A stretch of 64,000 nt of DNA, from NCBI GenBank assembly GCA_020205615.1, contig CM035173.1, forward strand, positions 52,521,910 through 52,585,909, read 5' to 3'. This DNA comes from Panax quinquefolius. Lineage: Eukaryota > Streptophyta > Magnoliopsida > Apiales > Araliaceae. The notes beneath the pieces are model-generated. The model was not told the DNA's origin, did not search any database, and saw only the letters and a list, made by a program, of their open reading frames with translations. The translations under genes were made by a program, and so were the position numbers. Below, in pieces: positions 47,446-59,198 of this stretch (the stretch's first letter is position 1; each line of letters begins with the position of its first letter).

Positions 47446-50035
47446 GTGACACCCCTAAAATAGGTATACATCACCCATTCTGAATCGCTAAATACATGGT
47501 ACAGAAACAACTACAACTTTATTAATACAATTGTCGTGCAAAATATAACAACACATAAACTGTGAGTTTAAATACAAATATTGTCTTCTAGACAATATCC
47601 ACACTCAAATAAGTCCTCATTACAATTATTGATACATTATTTTATAAAAATAGTGAGGACTACTAAAATAACTTTCTAGAACCATCATTCCATACCCCGA
47701 CTAGTACTCGCTACATTCTCGCCCCCTGAGAAGAAAAATGGAACAAAAGGAAAAGGGTGAGCTCAACTAGCCCAAGAAAAGAACATTATGACTAAGATAA
47801 TATAGAACAAATTATCGTTAGTCCTCAACAGGGAAAAATCTGATAGAATATAATAGACAACAAATTTCAGATCAATATTCGCAGAGGAAATAACAATTCA
47901 TTAGAAAAGTTAAGTAGAGAATGAAATCTACTATCATCTATGAATTTAAAAGTCCATCATCAATATTTTATCCTTGTAATATCAATAAATCAAATATTCA
48001 TCTTTGCACTACAAGCCAAAGATATTCATCAGTTGGTCATGTTCATCTCAACACCTGTTCATCTTTGCACTACGGGTCAAAGATATTCTTCTGAAAATCA
48101 TTCATCTTTGCACTACAGGCCAAAGATATTCAGTTATATCATCATTTAGGACTGAGGATGATGAAAAATATTTTAAAGAAAACGAATCCAGTGAGACAAA
48201 AGAACAAATATTAGGGATTCGTAATTCGGTTTATCCATGTTCAAAAACACCCCATAATATACTATAGTGGAGTAAAATTCAAGAATTATAGTCAAAACAT
48301 GGATACAATAAAATATAGTAACAAAAATAGACATATGAGACAAAGAGCAAAAATTTAATTTTTTTTTATGAATAGTGTCATATACGTGAATAGTAACCCC
48401 AACACAAAAAGACAAGAATTTCACAAGAAAAATCTTACCAATATTCCGATATAATGATATTAAAAGAAATAATATCATTTTTTTTAAAAAAAATAACATC
48501 CCTTATATCAAAAAGACAAGATTCTTAATCTGGAATCTTTGGATATAGTCTTTGAAGGAAACTTGCAATCAGATAGATATAACAATAAAGTATCAAAATA
48601 CTCACAAGAATACGCTCGATAATATAGAGAGAAAAAACTTTAGTTTTCGGTGTGATTTTCAATTCTAACCCAGCAGCACTATTTTTAGGAAAATGCTTAG
48701 AACATCAAAGCGAAAGAAAAATTTAATAAATTATTAATAAATTTTAAAAAATTTCACGCCCACCTTAGAAATCTAAATTCAGCATGTTTTCAATACTAGT
48801 GGGGCCACCAACATAATAAAAATGTTTTTCTTAAAAAAATAATTAAAACTTCAAAAATTAATTATTCTGGAACTTTAATAATTCATAATAAATAGCCCTT
48901 TTATCAGAAAAATTTGAATCTTATGTCCATTCCATAGGAAATTCATTTTTCTACAACTTTGTAAATTTAAGTTTTTCCAAATTATAAGCAGAACTTCACC
49001 GAAATCCACATACGGACGATTTTACGGGCTATAATCTAATTTTAGTCACAAAATGGGGCCCACCGACATGTTTAACATATTTTTAGCATTTACGGTAACA
49101 AAAATACTCTTCCTCCTCATTTATTCATATATCATACATTCATTGTAAAAATATCACTATTATTATATTATTATAATATAATAATATATTTAAAGGAATT
49201 ATTTTATCAGAAAAGATAAAATATCAATTTTCAACAATTGTCATTTTTCTAAAAATTCCTCCATTTCTATCCATATAAATAAATATTTTCCTTATCATAT
49301 AAATCAATAATTAATTATTCATAAATAATATTACAAAATTACAATAATGACAATCAGGTCCTTCCCAAGAAAAAAGGGGCTTTCCAATAAGGATTTCTCT
49401 TTACTGGCGCGCAATTAGGTGATCAAACCTCTCCTTAGATAGAACTTTCTTAGACATTGCCAATAATGCTATCTAATAATATTATTCAAATAATATGAAT
49501 TATTGATTTGATAATGGAAAATATTATGCAGTAACAATTATTGAAACAACAATAATATAAAATATCAACGTAGCAATTATTTAATCAATAAAATATTGAA
49601 TAGAAAATACTTTAACAATTATTGAGTAATGCCTTCTTACGTAAGAATCAATAATTGGTGCAATACTGCAGTATCTTCTTGTAACATGCTGCGTATTATT
49701 ATTGTGTTTTAACTCTAGGGTATTCCAACAAGATGTTAATCAGTAATAATTACGCCGTTATTTATAAAAAACTTATACTTGTCATTTTTTCATCTAATCG
49801 ATTTCCGTTCAGGGCCCATACAAGGTCGAAATGTCAGATTTAATATTCAAGTAAGAATATTCCACGACCAAATGAATATTCTGAAATAATAATGAATATT
49901 TTATAACCACTTGCTTATTTAAGATATTTGTGCATTTTACCCATAACTAACCACATTAATCAAATCAACCCTTACTATTTCAAAATAATAAATAGAGAAA
50001 ATTCAATTTCATTTATAATAAGTTGGGGCCTTACA
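47446..50035 (-). mobile_element. Family A solo LTR at the end of another family A LTR
   Basis: TGTGACACCCCTAAAATAGG at 47446 to GGGGCCTTACA at 50035, with the perfect duplication TCTTA (47441-47445 and 50036-50040). It entered only two bases before the end of the host LTR, whose final CA is displaced to 50041-50042. Three tight hairpin repeats (ATCTTTG/CAAAGAT) lie at 48000-48023, 48061-48084 and 48104-48127. Confidence 0.95.
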
Positions 50036-50328
50036 TCTTACAACACCCAAGTTTGTGAACCATGCATATCTGTACAACAGGCTATGATATCACACTTCCA
50101 AAAATAAACATAGTGGCTCAAAAAAATTAAAGTCCTTCGACAATCTCCCCATAAAATGGTCGCATTCTTCATTATACAACTTCCCTTTGTTTTGACCATA
50201 CTGGATCTTCAATTCCAGCCAAGGATTCTTATAACGATCATATTTCTTCCTAATAGCTTTCATTATCTCATCCTTACGGGAAATTCTAGCCTTTCCTCTT
50301 TCAATATTCTTGATGATCCTATCATAAT

Positions 50329-50493
50329 CTAGAGACAACAAATTTAGATTATCTAATTAGAATTCAGACTATTCAGTAATCACTATTCGAAAAGTGTGAT
50401 GGATGTCCAATTATCTTTTTCCTACTAGGCTCAAGTCAAGTCAACAATGCTTTTTATTCCCAAGTAAGTCGGGGTAGCAAATAAATATATACA

Positions 50494-50542
<49 letters not shown>

Positions 50543-50679
50543 AAGGTAAAATGAAAATAAAAGAAAGAAAGGAAGGGAAAAAGATAGGAACAAAAAAAAA
50601 GTAGCAAAAAGATGTAGTATAATGGCTTCTAATAACAGCTCACATTAAAAATACAAATGTTGTAAAAAGCCTAAACATA
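50329..50679. other. ISWI intron sequence and microsatellites
   Basis: Upstream of exon A of the ISWI remnant. It holds a CT run followed by a TA microsatellite at about 50490-50538. No further ISWI exon is found. The rest of the gene is cut off by the copia remnant. Confidence 0.5.
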
Positions 50680-50771
50680 TTCAAGGAACATTCTGATGGC
50701 TTCCATTCTTGCAACAAGAGTAAAGGTCTCATCATAATCGATTCCTTCTTCCTAAGAATATCCTTTCGCCT
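50680..50771 (-). pseudogene. Copia reverse-transcriptase fragment
   Basis: The minus strand reads AKGYS, stop, EEGIDYDETFTLVARMEAIR, MFLEYV, the well-known start of Ty1/copia reverse transcriptase (YDETFAPVARLEAIR in most copies). Only about 30 codons remain. Confidence 0.85.
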
Positions 50772-51164
50772 GTAAGGTTTTGTGAAGATCAAAGACGCAA
50801 TCAAATTGCAAAAATAATGGAAGCAAAGTAAAATCCGATTTTAAATTATTTCACAAACAAATTACCCTGATCATCCTTTATGCATATTATTAATTAAAAC
50901 AAAGAACAAGAAGTTATGGAATCATTCCCTTGTAGATATGAGCTTCCACACGTACGAGTTCAACTCCTACTTCTTCGCAATCTCCTTGAATCTCCGGGTA
51001 GATTCCTTCCTTTGATCAATGTTAGCCACCCAAGTGTATGGCCTCTAGAGTTGATCCACCAAGGAAGAAGAATATTCAAGAAGAAGGGTGTATTGACTCA
51101 AACCCTAGTTTTTCCTATCTCTATAGAAAAAGGGGGCATACTCTCCAACTTTTGGAATTACGTA
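50772..51164 (-). mobile_element. Copia LTR fragment
   Basis: Reverse complement, with moderate divergence, of about 5265-5617. Shared phrases include GGTGGATCAACTC, GGCTAACATTGATCAAAGGA and AACTAGGGTTT. It joins the RT fragment directly, so an internal deletion has removed the rest of the element. The other side is cut by the family A LTR at 51165. Confidence 0.7.
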
Positions 51165-54051
51165 TGTGACACCCCCAAAATAGGTATACATCACCCATTC
51201 TAAGTCGCCAAATACATGGTATAAAATTCAAATACAACTTAATTATACAATACGGCAAAAAGCGTAGCTGTAAGTTTTAATACAAATATTGTCTTCTGGA
51301 CAATATCCAAACTCAATGGAGTCCTCATTATATTTATTATCACACTATTTCATAGAATAGTGAGGACCACTATAGCCACCATCTCGGACCATCACTCCAT
51401 TCCTCGACTAGCCCCGACTACATTCATATTTCCTGAAGAGAACAATGAAAGCAAAATGGTGAGCTCAACTAGCCAGTAAAAAATATTATGACTAAGATAA
51501 TGCAGAATAAATTATCGTTAGCCTTCAATAGTGTTGAATTGATAAAATATAATAATATCAAGTTTAATTGCAGCGGAACAAGCAATTCATTAGAAGAGTC
51601 AAGTAGAGCATGAAATCTACTATCTTCTATGATTTAAAAAGTTTATCATCAATTTTATCGTTGAGACTCAGCTTAATAAATAATCCACATCACTGAATTA
51701 TCCATGCACTACGACAACACATAAACTGTGAGTTTAAATACAAATATTATCTTCTAGATAATATACACACTCAAATAAATCCTCATTATAATTATTGATA
51801 CACTATTTTACAAAATAGTGAGGACTATTGTAACAACTGCCTTGGACCGTCACTCCATACCCCGACTAGTTCCTGCTAAATTCTCACCTCCTGAGAAGAA
51901 AAATGGAACAAAAAGGAAAAGGGTGAGGTCAACTAGCCTAGTAAAGAATATTATAACTAAGATAATATACAACAAATTATCCTTAGTCTTCAACAGGGAA
52001 AAATTAGATAGAATATAATAGATAACAAGTTTTTGATCAACAACTGCAGCGAAAACAACAATTCATTAGAAGAGTTAAGTAGAGAATGAAATCTACTATC
52101 ATCTATGAATTTCAAAGTCCATCATCAATATTTTATCCCTGTAACATCAATCAATATACATCTTACATCAAATATTCATCTTTTGCACCACGGCCAAAGA
52201 TATTCATTTCATATCACTAGTTGGTCATGTTCATCTCAACACTGTTCATCTTTTGCACTACTACCAAAGATATTCATCGTGTAATCATTCATCTTTGCAA
52301 TACAGGCCAAAGATATTCATCAAGTATCACCATTAAAGACTGAGGATGATGAAAAATATTTTAGAGAACGAATCCAATGAGATAAAAGGACAAATATTAG
52401 GGATTCGTACTTTAGATAATCCAAGTTTAAAAATTCTCCATAATAAACCATAGTAGAGTAAACTTCAAGAATGAAAATCAAAACATGGATACAATCAAAG
52501 ATAGTAACCATAATAGACATCTGCGACAAAGAAGAGAAAATTTCATTTTTCGGTTAATAGTGTCGTATTCGTGAATAGTGTCGTATACGTGAATAGTAAC
52601 CCCGACACAAAAAAGTAAAAATTTCACAATAAAATTCATACCAACATTTCGGTATAATGATATTGAGAGAATAACATCATTTACGAAGAAAATAACATCC
52701 CTTACCTCAAAAGAACAGTACTTCTGACTGGAATATCGGACGTAAAGCCGAAGGAAACTTTCACTGAATAGCAACTCTCAAAGTATCTAAATACTCACAA
52801 AATACGCTCGATAATATATATAGAGAGAAAACTTGTTTTTGGTGTGATTTTCAATTCTAACTAAGCACCCTATTTATAGAAAAATGCTAGAACGCCAAAG
52901 GAGACTAAATTAATAAAATATTAATTTATAAAAAAATTCTACGCACACATTCATGACCCAAATATCAGCCACCACAAGTGGGGCCCACCAACATCAGATT
53001 TTCCACACCAACCAAAAGTGGGGCCCACCATGTTTTTAAATAAAAATATTTAATTTTTGAAACTTCAATAATTCATAATAAATATCCCTTTTTCAGAAAA
53101 ATACGAATTTTATGTCTATTTCATAGAAAATCGAATTCTCTACAACTTTGTAGCTTTAAAATTTTCCAAATTCCAAATGAAAAATGTCCGAAATCCACAT
53201 ACGGACGATTTTTAATACCTCAATTCTGACAAAATACTGATAAAACACCCCAGCATTAATTCCTTCATTTATAATCACATAAAATAAATATTTACCTATT
53301 CTTCATTTATATCCACATAAAATAAATATTTCCTTTTCATATAAATCAATAATTAATTATTCACAAATAATATTACAAAATCACAATTATGACAATGAAA
53401 GTCGTTTCTAGGAAAGAGGGGCTTTTCGATAAGAATTTCTCCTTATCGTAGCGCAATTAGGTGACCAAACCTCTCCTTAGATGTAACTTCCTTAGACATT
53501 GCCAATAATGCTATCTAATAATATTATTCAAATAATATGAATTATTGATCCGATAATAGAAATATTGTGCAAAAACGATTATTGAAACAACAATAATATA
53601 AAATATCAACGCAATAATTATTGAATCAATAAAATAAAATATTGAACAGTAATTACTGTAAAAATTATTAAGTAGTGCCTTCTTACGTAAGAATCAATAA
53701 TTCAAAAAAAATCGTAATACTGGTGTCCTAATAATGCAACCACGCCAGACATCGTATTTTAACCACTAGGTAATCCAACAGTGTTAACGGTAATAATTAC
53801 ACCGTTATTTATAAAAACTTAAACTTGTCATTTTATTCATCCGACCGTTTTCCGTTATGGGGTCCACAAATGGCTGCGCCGTCGTATAAATATTCCCTGA
53901 CAATAATGAATATTTTATAACCACTTGCTTATTTTGTAAAATTTTCACATTTTACCCATAACCAAAGCATTATATCAAATTAACTCCTTATTATTTTAAG
54001 ATAATGAATAGAGGAAATTCAATTTTATTTATAATAAGTTGGGGTCTTACA
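51165..54051 (-). mobile_element. 3' LTR of full-length gypsy element, chimeric
   Basis: It starts TGTGACACCCCC at 51165 and ends GGGGTCTTACA at 54051. Bases 51165-51711 are a normal LTR beginning. At ATGCACTACGACAACAC (about 51712) the sequence jumps back to a position about 100 bp into the LTR and then runs to the end. About 440 bp are thus present twice in diverged form. The junction shares ACTACG/ATACG, so a microhomology-type join or template switch is possible. Confidence 0.85.
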
Positions 54052-54064
54052 ACCTCCCCTCCTT
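54052..54064 (-). other. Polypurine tract of gypsy element
   Basis: The minus strand reads AAGGAGGGGAGGT directly before the 3' LTR start TGTAAGACCCC. This confirms minus orientation and the LTR boundary. Confidence 0.88.
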
Positions 54065-54990
54065 ATGAAATTTCATCCTCGAAATTGACGTACGTATCTG
54101 GTATTTCCAAAAGGTGAGGGTACGTCGCTTTTATTTCTGATTCCAACTCCCAGGTCATTTCCTTAATAACATGGTTCCTCCACAAAACCTTGACTTATGG
54201 TAAAACCTTTATGCATAGGACATGCTCCTTCCTATCCAAGATCTTGACAGGTACCTCCTCGTACGTTAAATCTCCGGCTATCTCGTCTGGTTCTAACTCA
54301 ATAATGTGATTCAGGTCTTTCATATATTTACGTAGCATGGATATGTGAAACACGTTATGAACACGAGACATACTTAGCGGTAAAGCGAGTCTATAGGCCA
54401 CAGTTCCTACTCGATCGAGGATTTCAAATGGACTAATAAATCGAAGGTTTGAGCTTTCCTCACATCGCCGATTCTCACTTTTGGAATAACAACTTCTTGC
54501 ATCTTCTTCTTCACATTCATCAGCTCCAGGTCTGTAGCTTGAACAGCTTTAAATTTATCGATTAAATTCAGTTCTACTCGTATATTTGACATCATCGCGT
54601 GGGTCCCTAGAGTCTTTAACTCTATCTTTATCGTTTGTAAATTATACAAAATAGATCTTTGTGTTCAACAATATCACACTCATGCTCATATACGATCTTC
54701 TACTCAACGCGTCAGCTACCACGTTCACTTTTTCCAGGATGATATGGTCAGAACAGGTGCTGAAATGAGTCTCCTCTTGAGTTCTTGGAAGCTCTTCTCA
54801 TATTCCTCGCTCCATTCAAATTTTGTATCTTTTCGAGTCAGCTGAGTTAATGGATTAGCGATTCGAGAAAATCCTTCCACGAATCTCCGATAGTAACCAG
54901 TTAAGCCTAAAAAGCTAGATATTTCGATTACTGACTTAGGTTGCTCTCAATTGTGACTCATATCCCAATCTTGGATAGCACGTCATAATG
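54065..54990 (-). pseudogene. Gypsy pol: RT end, RNase H and integrase remnants
   Basis: Three blocks are read on the minus strand. At 54960-54740: QPKSVIEISSFLGLTGYYRR, FVEGFSRIANPLTQLTRKDT, FEWSEEYEKSFQELKRRL, the end of reverse transcriptase. At 54740-54407: KVNVVADALSRRS (RNase H/connection), then ELKTLGTHAMMSNIRVELN. At 54405-54065: AYRLALPLSMSRVHNVFHIS, LRKYMKDLNHIIELEPDEIA, LTYEEVPVKILDRKEHVL, TWELESEI, the integrase tail typical of Tekay/Del chromoviruses. The RT core with YxDD, and the integrase zinc finger and catalytic core, are deleted. Stops and shifts separate the blocks. Confidence 0.85.
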
Positions 54991-55149
54991 ACACATATCG
55001 TTTTACCACCACACAAATATAGAGTCCCCTATAGAGAGTCTGGCTTTGGTGCATTCCACAAAGGAAGTCACCAGATAGAGGCTCAGGTACCAACTCTTGT
55101 AGTTAGGTTTTTAACTCCTGAAGTTCAATAGAAGCCATTTGATATGGAG

Positions 55150-55745
55150 TTTTGGAAATAGATTTTGTACCAGGTTCAAAGTCGATACAAAATTCAATAT
55201 ATTACTCTGGGGGTAGGCCAGGAAGTTCTTCAGGAAATACGTTAGGAAATTCACTAACAACATAAATATCATTTAAATATGGCGTATTTTTGTTTAAATC
55301 CATGAAATAGGCTAAGAAAGCTTGACATCCATTTTTCAATAAACGAATTGCTTTATGACTTGATATGATAATGATTGACTTTAATGGTTTGGTTGCTTGA
55401 ATTCGTACAACAGGTTGGTTAGGAATATAAAAACTAACAACCTTACGAAAACAATCAATTTTAGCATGATGAGTGGTTAACCAATCAATCCCTAAAATCA
55501 CATCAAATGCAAGTATCTTTAAAGAGATAAGATCAACAGGTAATGTGATGGTGCCAACTTGGATCAAGCAAGATTTATAAACAATGGATGTAATGAAAGT
55601 TTCTCCTAACGGAGTTTCAACAGATAAATCAAAGTCTAATTTCTCCAGAGTCAAGTTCAAGCATTGAGCACAGGCAGGAGAGATAGAAGAATGGGTAGAA
55701 CCGGTATCTAAAAGGGTATAGACTTCGCAAGAGTTTATGATTAAC
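55150..55745 (-). pseudogene. Gypsy aspartic protease domain and RT start
   Basis: The minus strand reads CEVYTLLDTGSTHSSISPAC, with the catalytic DTGS intact, then LEKLDFDLSVETPLGE, FDVILGIDWLTTHHAKIDC, and after a linker FPNVFPEELPGLPPE, the standard entry into reverse transcriptase. The domain is uninterrupted from 55660 to 55202. A TAG precedes it (EIITG-stop-LI) and another stop follows LPPE. Its order after gag and the Tekay-type wording match the element at 51165-62172. The equivalent in element 1 near 2020 has lost the active site. Confidence 0.88.
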
Positions 55746-55888
55746 TAACCCGTGATAATTTCGTTTGGGCTACTCGCTTTTTGAGAAGTCACGAAAAACG
55801 CTCTTCCTAAAACCACTGACTTCGTTTTGTCCGTATCCGCCTTTGGTGCCACTGTCCCAGCTGGACTTGATTTTGCTACAGGAAAAAT

Positions 55889-56136
55889 TCAAGCTATGTG
55901 ACCTTCTTTTCCAAAACTAAAACATACCTTGGAAGGCTGTGAACAGTTTGGACTTATGTGTCCCTTCTCTCCGCATCTGTAGCATCTAACTGGCGATCGT
56001 TCTCCTCCCCTAGAATTTGTTGCTGGTGCTGGTGCTGATGCCGATGTCTTCCCGTCATCGTTAAAACATCTCTTCTTGAAATTTCCACTTGAATAATTTC
56101 TTCTATTATCTTGGCCATGATTACCACCAGAGTAGT
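55889..56136 (-). pseudogene. Gypsy gag, C-terminal part with zinc knuckle
   Basis: The minus strand reads NYSGGNHGQDNRRNYSSGNF, a Ser/Ala/Pro linker, then CYRCGEKGHISPNC, an intact CCHC zinc knuckle at about 55942-55983. A second motif follows, reading CFSFGKEGHIA, in which the second Cys position is Phe. It binds RNA in working elements. The 5' half of gag is separated by the solo LTR at 56137-58745. Confidence 0.88.
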
Positions 56137-58745
56137 TGTGACGCCCCCAAAATAGGTATACATCACCCATTCTGAGTTGTCAATACATGGTACAGAAACA
56201 ACTACAACTTTATTATTACAACAAGAAAAGCTCGTGAGTTTGAATACAAATATTATCTTCTAGACAATATCTATACTCAAATAAATCCTCATCACATTTA
56301 TTGATACATTATTTTACAAAAATGGTGAGGACTACTAAACAACTCTCTTTAGAACCTTCATTCCATACCCCGACTCGTACTCACTATATTCTCGCCTCCT
56401 GAGAAGAAAAATGGAACAAAAAGGAAAAGGGTGAGCTCAACTAGCCCAAAAAAAATATTATGACTAAGATAATATACAACAAATTATCGTTAGTCTTCAA
56501 TGAGGAAAAATCTAATAGAATACAATAGACAACAAATTTTAAATCAATATTCATAATGGAAATAATAATTCATTAGAAGAGTTAAGTAGAGAATGCAAAC
56601 TACTATCTTCTATGTATGAATTTAAAAGTTCATCGTCATCTTTTATCCCGTAACATCAATCAATATATATCCGAATCAAATATTCATCTTTGCACTACAT
56701 GTGCCAAAGATATTCATCGACCGGGTCATGTTCATCTAAACACTGCTCATCTTTTGCACTACGCCAAAGATATTCATCGAAATCATTCATCTTTTGCACT
56801 ATAAGCCAAAGATATTCAATAATATCATCATTTAAGACCGAGGATGATGAAAATATTTTTAAAGAAACGAATCCAAAGGAAACAAAATGACAAGGATTAA
56901 GGATTAAGGATTCAGACTTTGTTTTATCCATGTCCAAAATACCTCAAAAATAATCATAGTGGTGTAAAATTCAAGAATGATCAAAACATGGATACAATCA
57001 AAGCTAGTATCCACAATAGATATTTTAGATGAAAAAGGAAAATTTTCATTTTCGATGAATAATGCCGTATTCGTGAATAAGTGTCAGATACGTGAATGAA
57101 TAGCCAGATACGTGAATAGTAAATCTGACACCAAAAGTTCCAAATTTGATAAAACTTTAGATCAATATTTCAAAGATAATAATATTGAAGAAATAATATC
57201 ATTACAAAAAAAAATATCCCTTACCTCTGGAAAAAACAATACTTAACCTGGAATATGGATATAAGCTATAATCTTGAACTTGCACCGTATAGCAATACTC
57301 AAAGTATACTCAAAATACTCACAAGAATACGCCGATAATATAGAGAGAAAACTTCAATTTCTCGTGTGATTTTCAATTCTAACCCAAGCACCCTATTTAT
57401 AGAAAACGCTTAGAACACTAAAGTTAGTAAAATTTAATAAAATATTAATATATATTTATTAAATTCCTACGCACTCCAAAATCTGATTCAAACCATCAGC
57501 CACCAAGAGTGACTCACCTTGCCTAACTTAAAAAAAAACGTTTTCTTATTAAAATTATTTAAAACTTCAAAATTAATTATTTTGAGCTTCGTAACTTCAA
57601 TAATTCACAATAAATAGCTCTTTTGTCAGAAAATTCGAATCTCGCGAGTTTTTACAGGAAATTTAATTCTCTACAACTTTGCAGAAGAAAGTTTTTCCAA
57701 ATTCCAAACAGAAATTGACCGAAATCTACAAACGGGCGATTTTACAGGCTATAATCAAATTTCGGTCAATAATTGTGTCCACCAACAAACAAAATATGTG
57801 TTAAACATTTAATGCCACAAAAATACTCTTCCTCATATACTCATATATCCCACATTCATTATAAAAATATCACCGTTAATATATTATTAAAATAATATAT
57901 TTAAATGAATTATTTTATTAGTAAAAAGATAAAATATTAATTTTCAACAATTGTCACATTAAAATTTTCTCCATCTATATCCACATAAAATTAATACTTT
58001 CCTCATTATATAAATCAATAATTAATTATTCACAAATAATATTACAGAATCGCAGATCTTGTGAACGAGCGATTCTCGGGAAAGAGGGCTTTCAATAAGA
58101 ATTTCTCCTTACTAAATACAGCAATTAGGTGAATTCAAACCTCTCCTTGTATGTAACTTTCTAGACATTGCCAATAATGTTATCCAATAATATTATTCGG
58201 GATAATATGAATTATTGCTTTCGATAATGAAAAAAATATCGTGTAGTGACAATTATCAAACAACAAGAATATAAAATATCAACACAAAGAATTATTGAAT
58301 CAATAAAATAAAAAAATATCGAATAAGAATTACCATCGTAATAATTATCGAGTAGTGCCTTCTTACGTAATAATCAATAATTGGTGCAATACCGCAAAGC
58401 TACCGTGTTTTAACCAATTTAGTATTTTAACAAAGATTAACTCAGAATAACCACGCCGTTATTTTTAAACAACTTATATTTGCTGCTTTCTTCATCCAAT
58501 CGCTTTCAAGTTATGGGGCCCACAAAAGATCAAGGCCGTTGCATTTAATATTCCCCGACATCAAGAATATTCAACGACCAAACGAATATTCCCAACAACA
58601 ATGAATATTTTATAACCACTTGCTTATTTTGAAATATTTCATGATTTTACCCATAACTATCCACATTAATCAAATCAACCCTTACTATTTCAAAATAATA
58701 AATAGAGAAAATTAAATTTCATTAATAATAAGTTGGGGTCTTACG
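56137..58745 (-). mobile_element. Family A solo LTR inside gypsy gag
   Basis: TGTGACGCCCCC at 56137 to GGGGTCTTACG at 58745, with the final A changed to G, about 2.6 kb. The flanks GTAGT and GTGAG do not form a clean duplication, so the ends have mutated or a small deletion occurred. The gag on either side belongs to one protein. Confidence 0.85.
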
Positions 58746-59110
58746 GTGAGTTACCGCTTTTATTCAGATTTTCCCTCCCCGCCGGTTATCATTGCTCTGG
58801 ATGACTCATCACACGTAAAACCTCGTCAGTAGTCCCTCGGTTGAACATACTCATTATCTCGCTCTAATAATTGAGCTCTGTTGACAACATCTGAATACAG
58901 AGTAAATTTGTAAGAGATAAGGTATTGACGAATCTCAGGTTTTAGACCTCTCAGAAACATCTGCGTCATACGTTCCTCATACACTTTATTGTTAACGTTT
59001 TCAGCTGTCATTCTTAAAAACTTCCATAAACAAGGGTTAATTAAACAAATTATCATATCATATAATATTCCTATATTATGACCGACCAACAAATAAGCTT
59101 AGGTAGGGCA
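58746..59110 (-). pseudogene. Gypsy gag, N-terminal and central part
   Basis: The minus strand reads MTAENVNNKVYEERMTQMFL, then RGLKPEIRQYLISYKF, DVVNRAQLLERDNEYVQPRD. The FLRGLKPxIRxxL and V-x-RAxxLE phrases are typical of the retrotransposon gag domain of chromoviruses. It ends with a stop at 58826, and a short remnant runs to the solo LTR. The middle of gag (capsid core) is deleted between the start and YEERM, since the usual F-x-W tract is absent. Confidence 0.8.
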
Positions 59111-59184
59111 CACTAGCGAAAGATTTACTCGTCTCTCCCTTCCTAGTTCTATTCCCCGATCTCCGCCAGAGACCATATTCCTAA

Positions 59185-59196
59185 GCTCTGATACCA
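59185..59196 (-). other. Primer-binding site, initiator-Met tRNA
   Basis: TGGTATCAGAGC on the minus strand, two bases after the LTR end at 59199. Identical in type and spacing to the PBS at 2608-2619. Confidence 0.92.
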
Positions 59197-59198
59197 AC

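Larger units (their letters stand above)
42050..50042 (-). mobile_element. Family A LTR in ISWI exon, hosting two younger LTRs
   Basis: It starts TATGACGCCCC at 42050 (TGTGACG with one change) and ends TTACA with the last CA at 50041-50042. The duplication is ATACC (42045-42049) and ACACC (50043-50047), with one mismatch. The exon codons read straight across it (HKLG-YGNWD). A family B LTR (42264-45027) and a second family A LTR (47446-50035) are inside. Taking these out leaves about 2.6 kb. Confidence 0.9.
40543..50328 (-). pseudogene. ISWI chromatin-remodelling ATPase, last three exons, disrupted
   Basis: Exon A (50328-50150) reads YDRIIKNIERGKARISRKDE, then YDRYKNPWLELKIQYGQNKG and KLYNEECDHFM, the SANT-SLIDE linker of plant ISWI (CHR11/CHR17-like). 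Exon B begins at 50069 after TTGTACAG (CMVHKLG) and is split by LTRs to 42049-42003 (YGNWDALKTAFRTS), then by a hAT element to 41004-40875 ([35 protein letters not shown]). It diverges after ERERRA, so its end is deleted. Exon C (40653-40543) reads NMMSSKRSLVR, stop, AAESTPPTMKKRK, stop, LLMDDYVNSV, stop. Both inner stops (TAG at 40620-40618, TAA further on) fit C-to-T changes of CAG/CAA. The donor after exon A reads GG instead of GT. The ATPase domains are not in the window. In plants ISWI slides nucleosomes in the nucleus. Confidence 0.85.
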
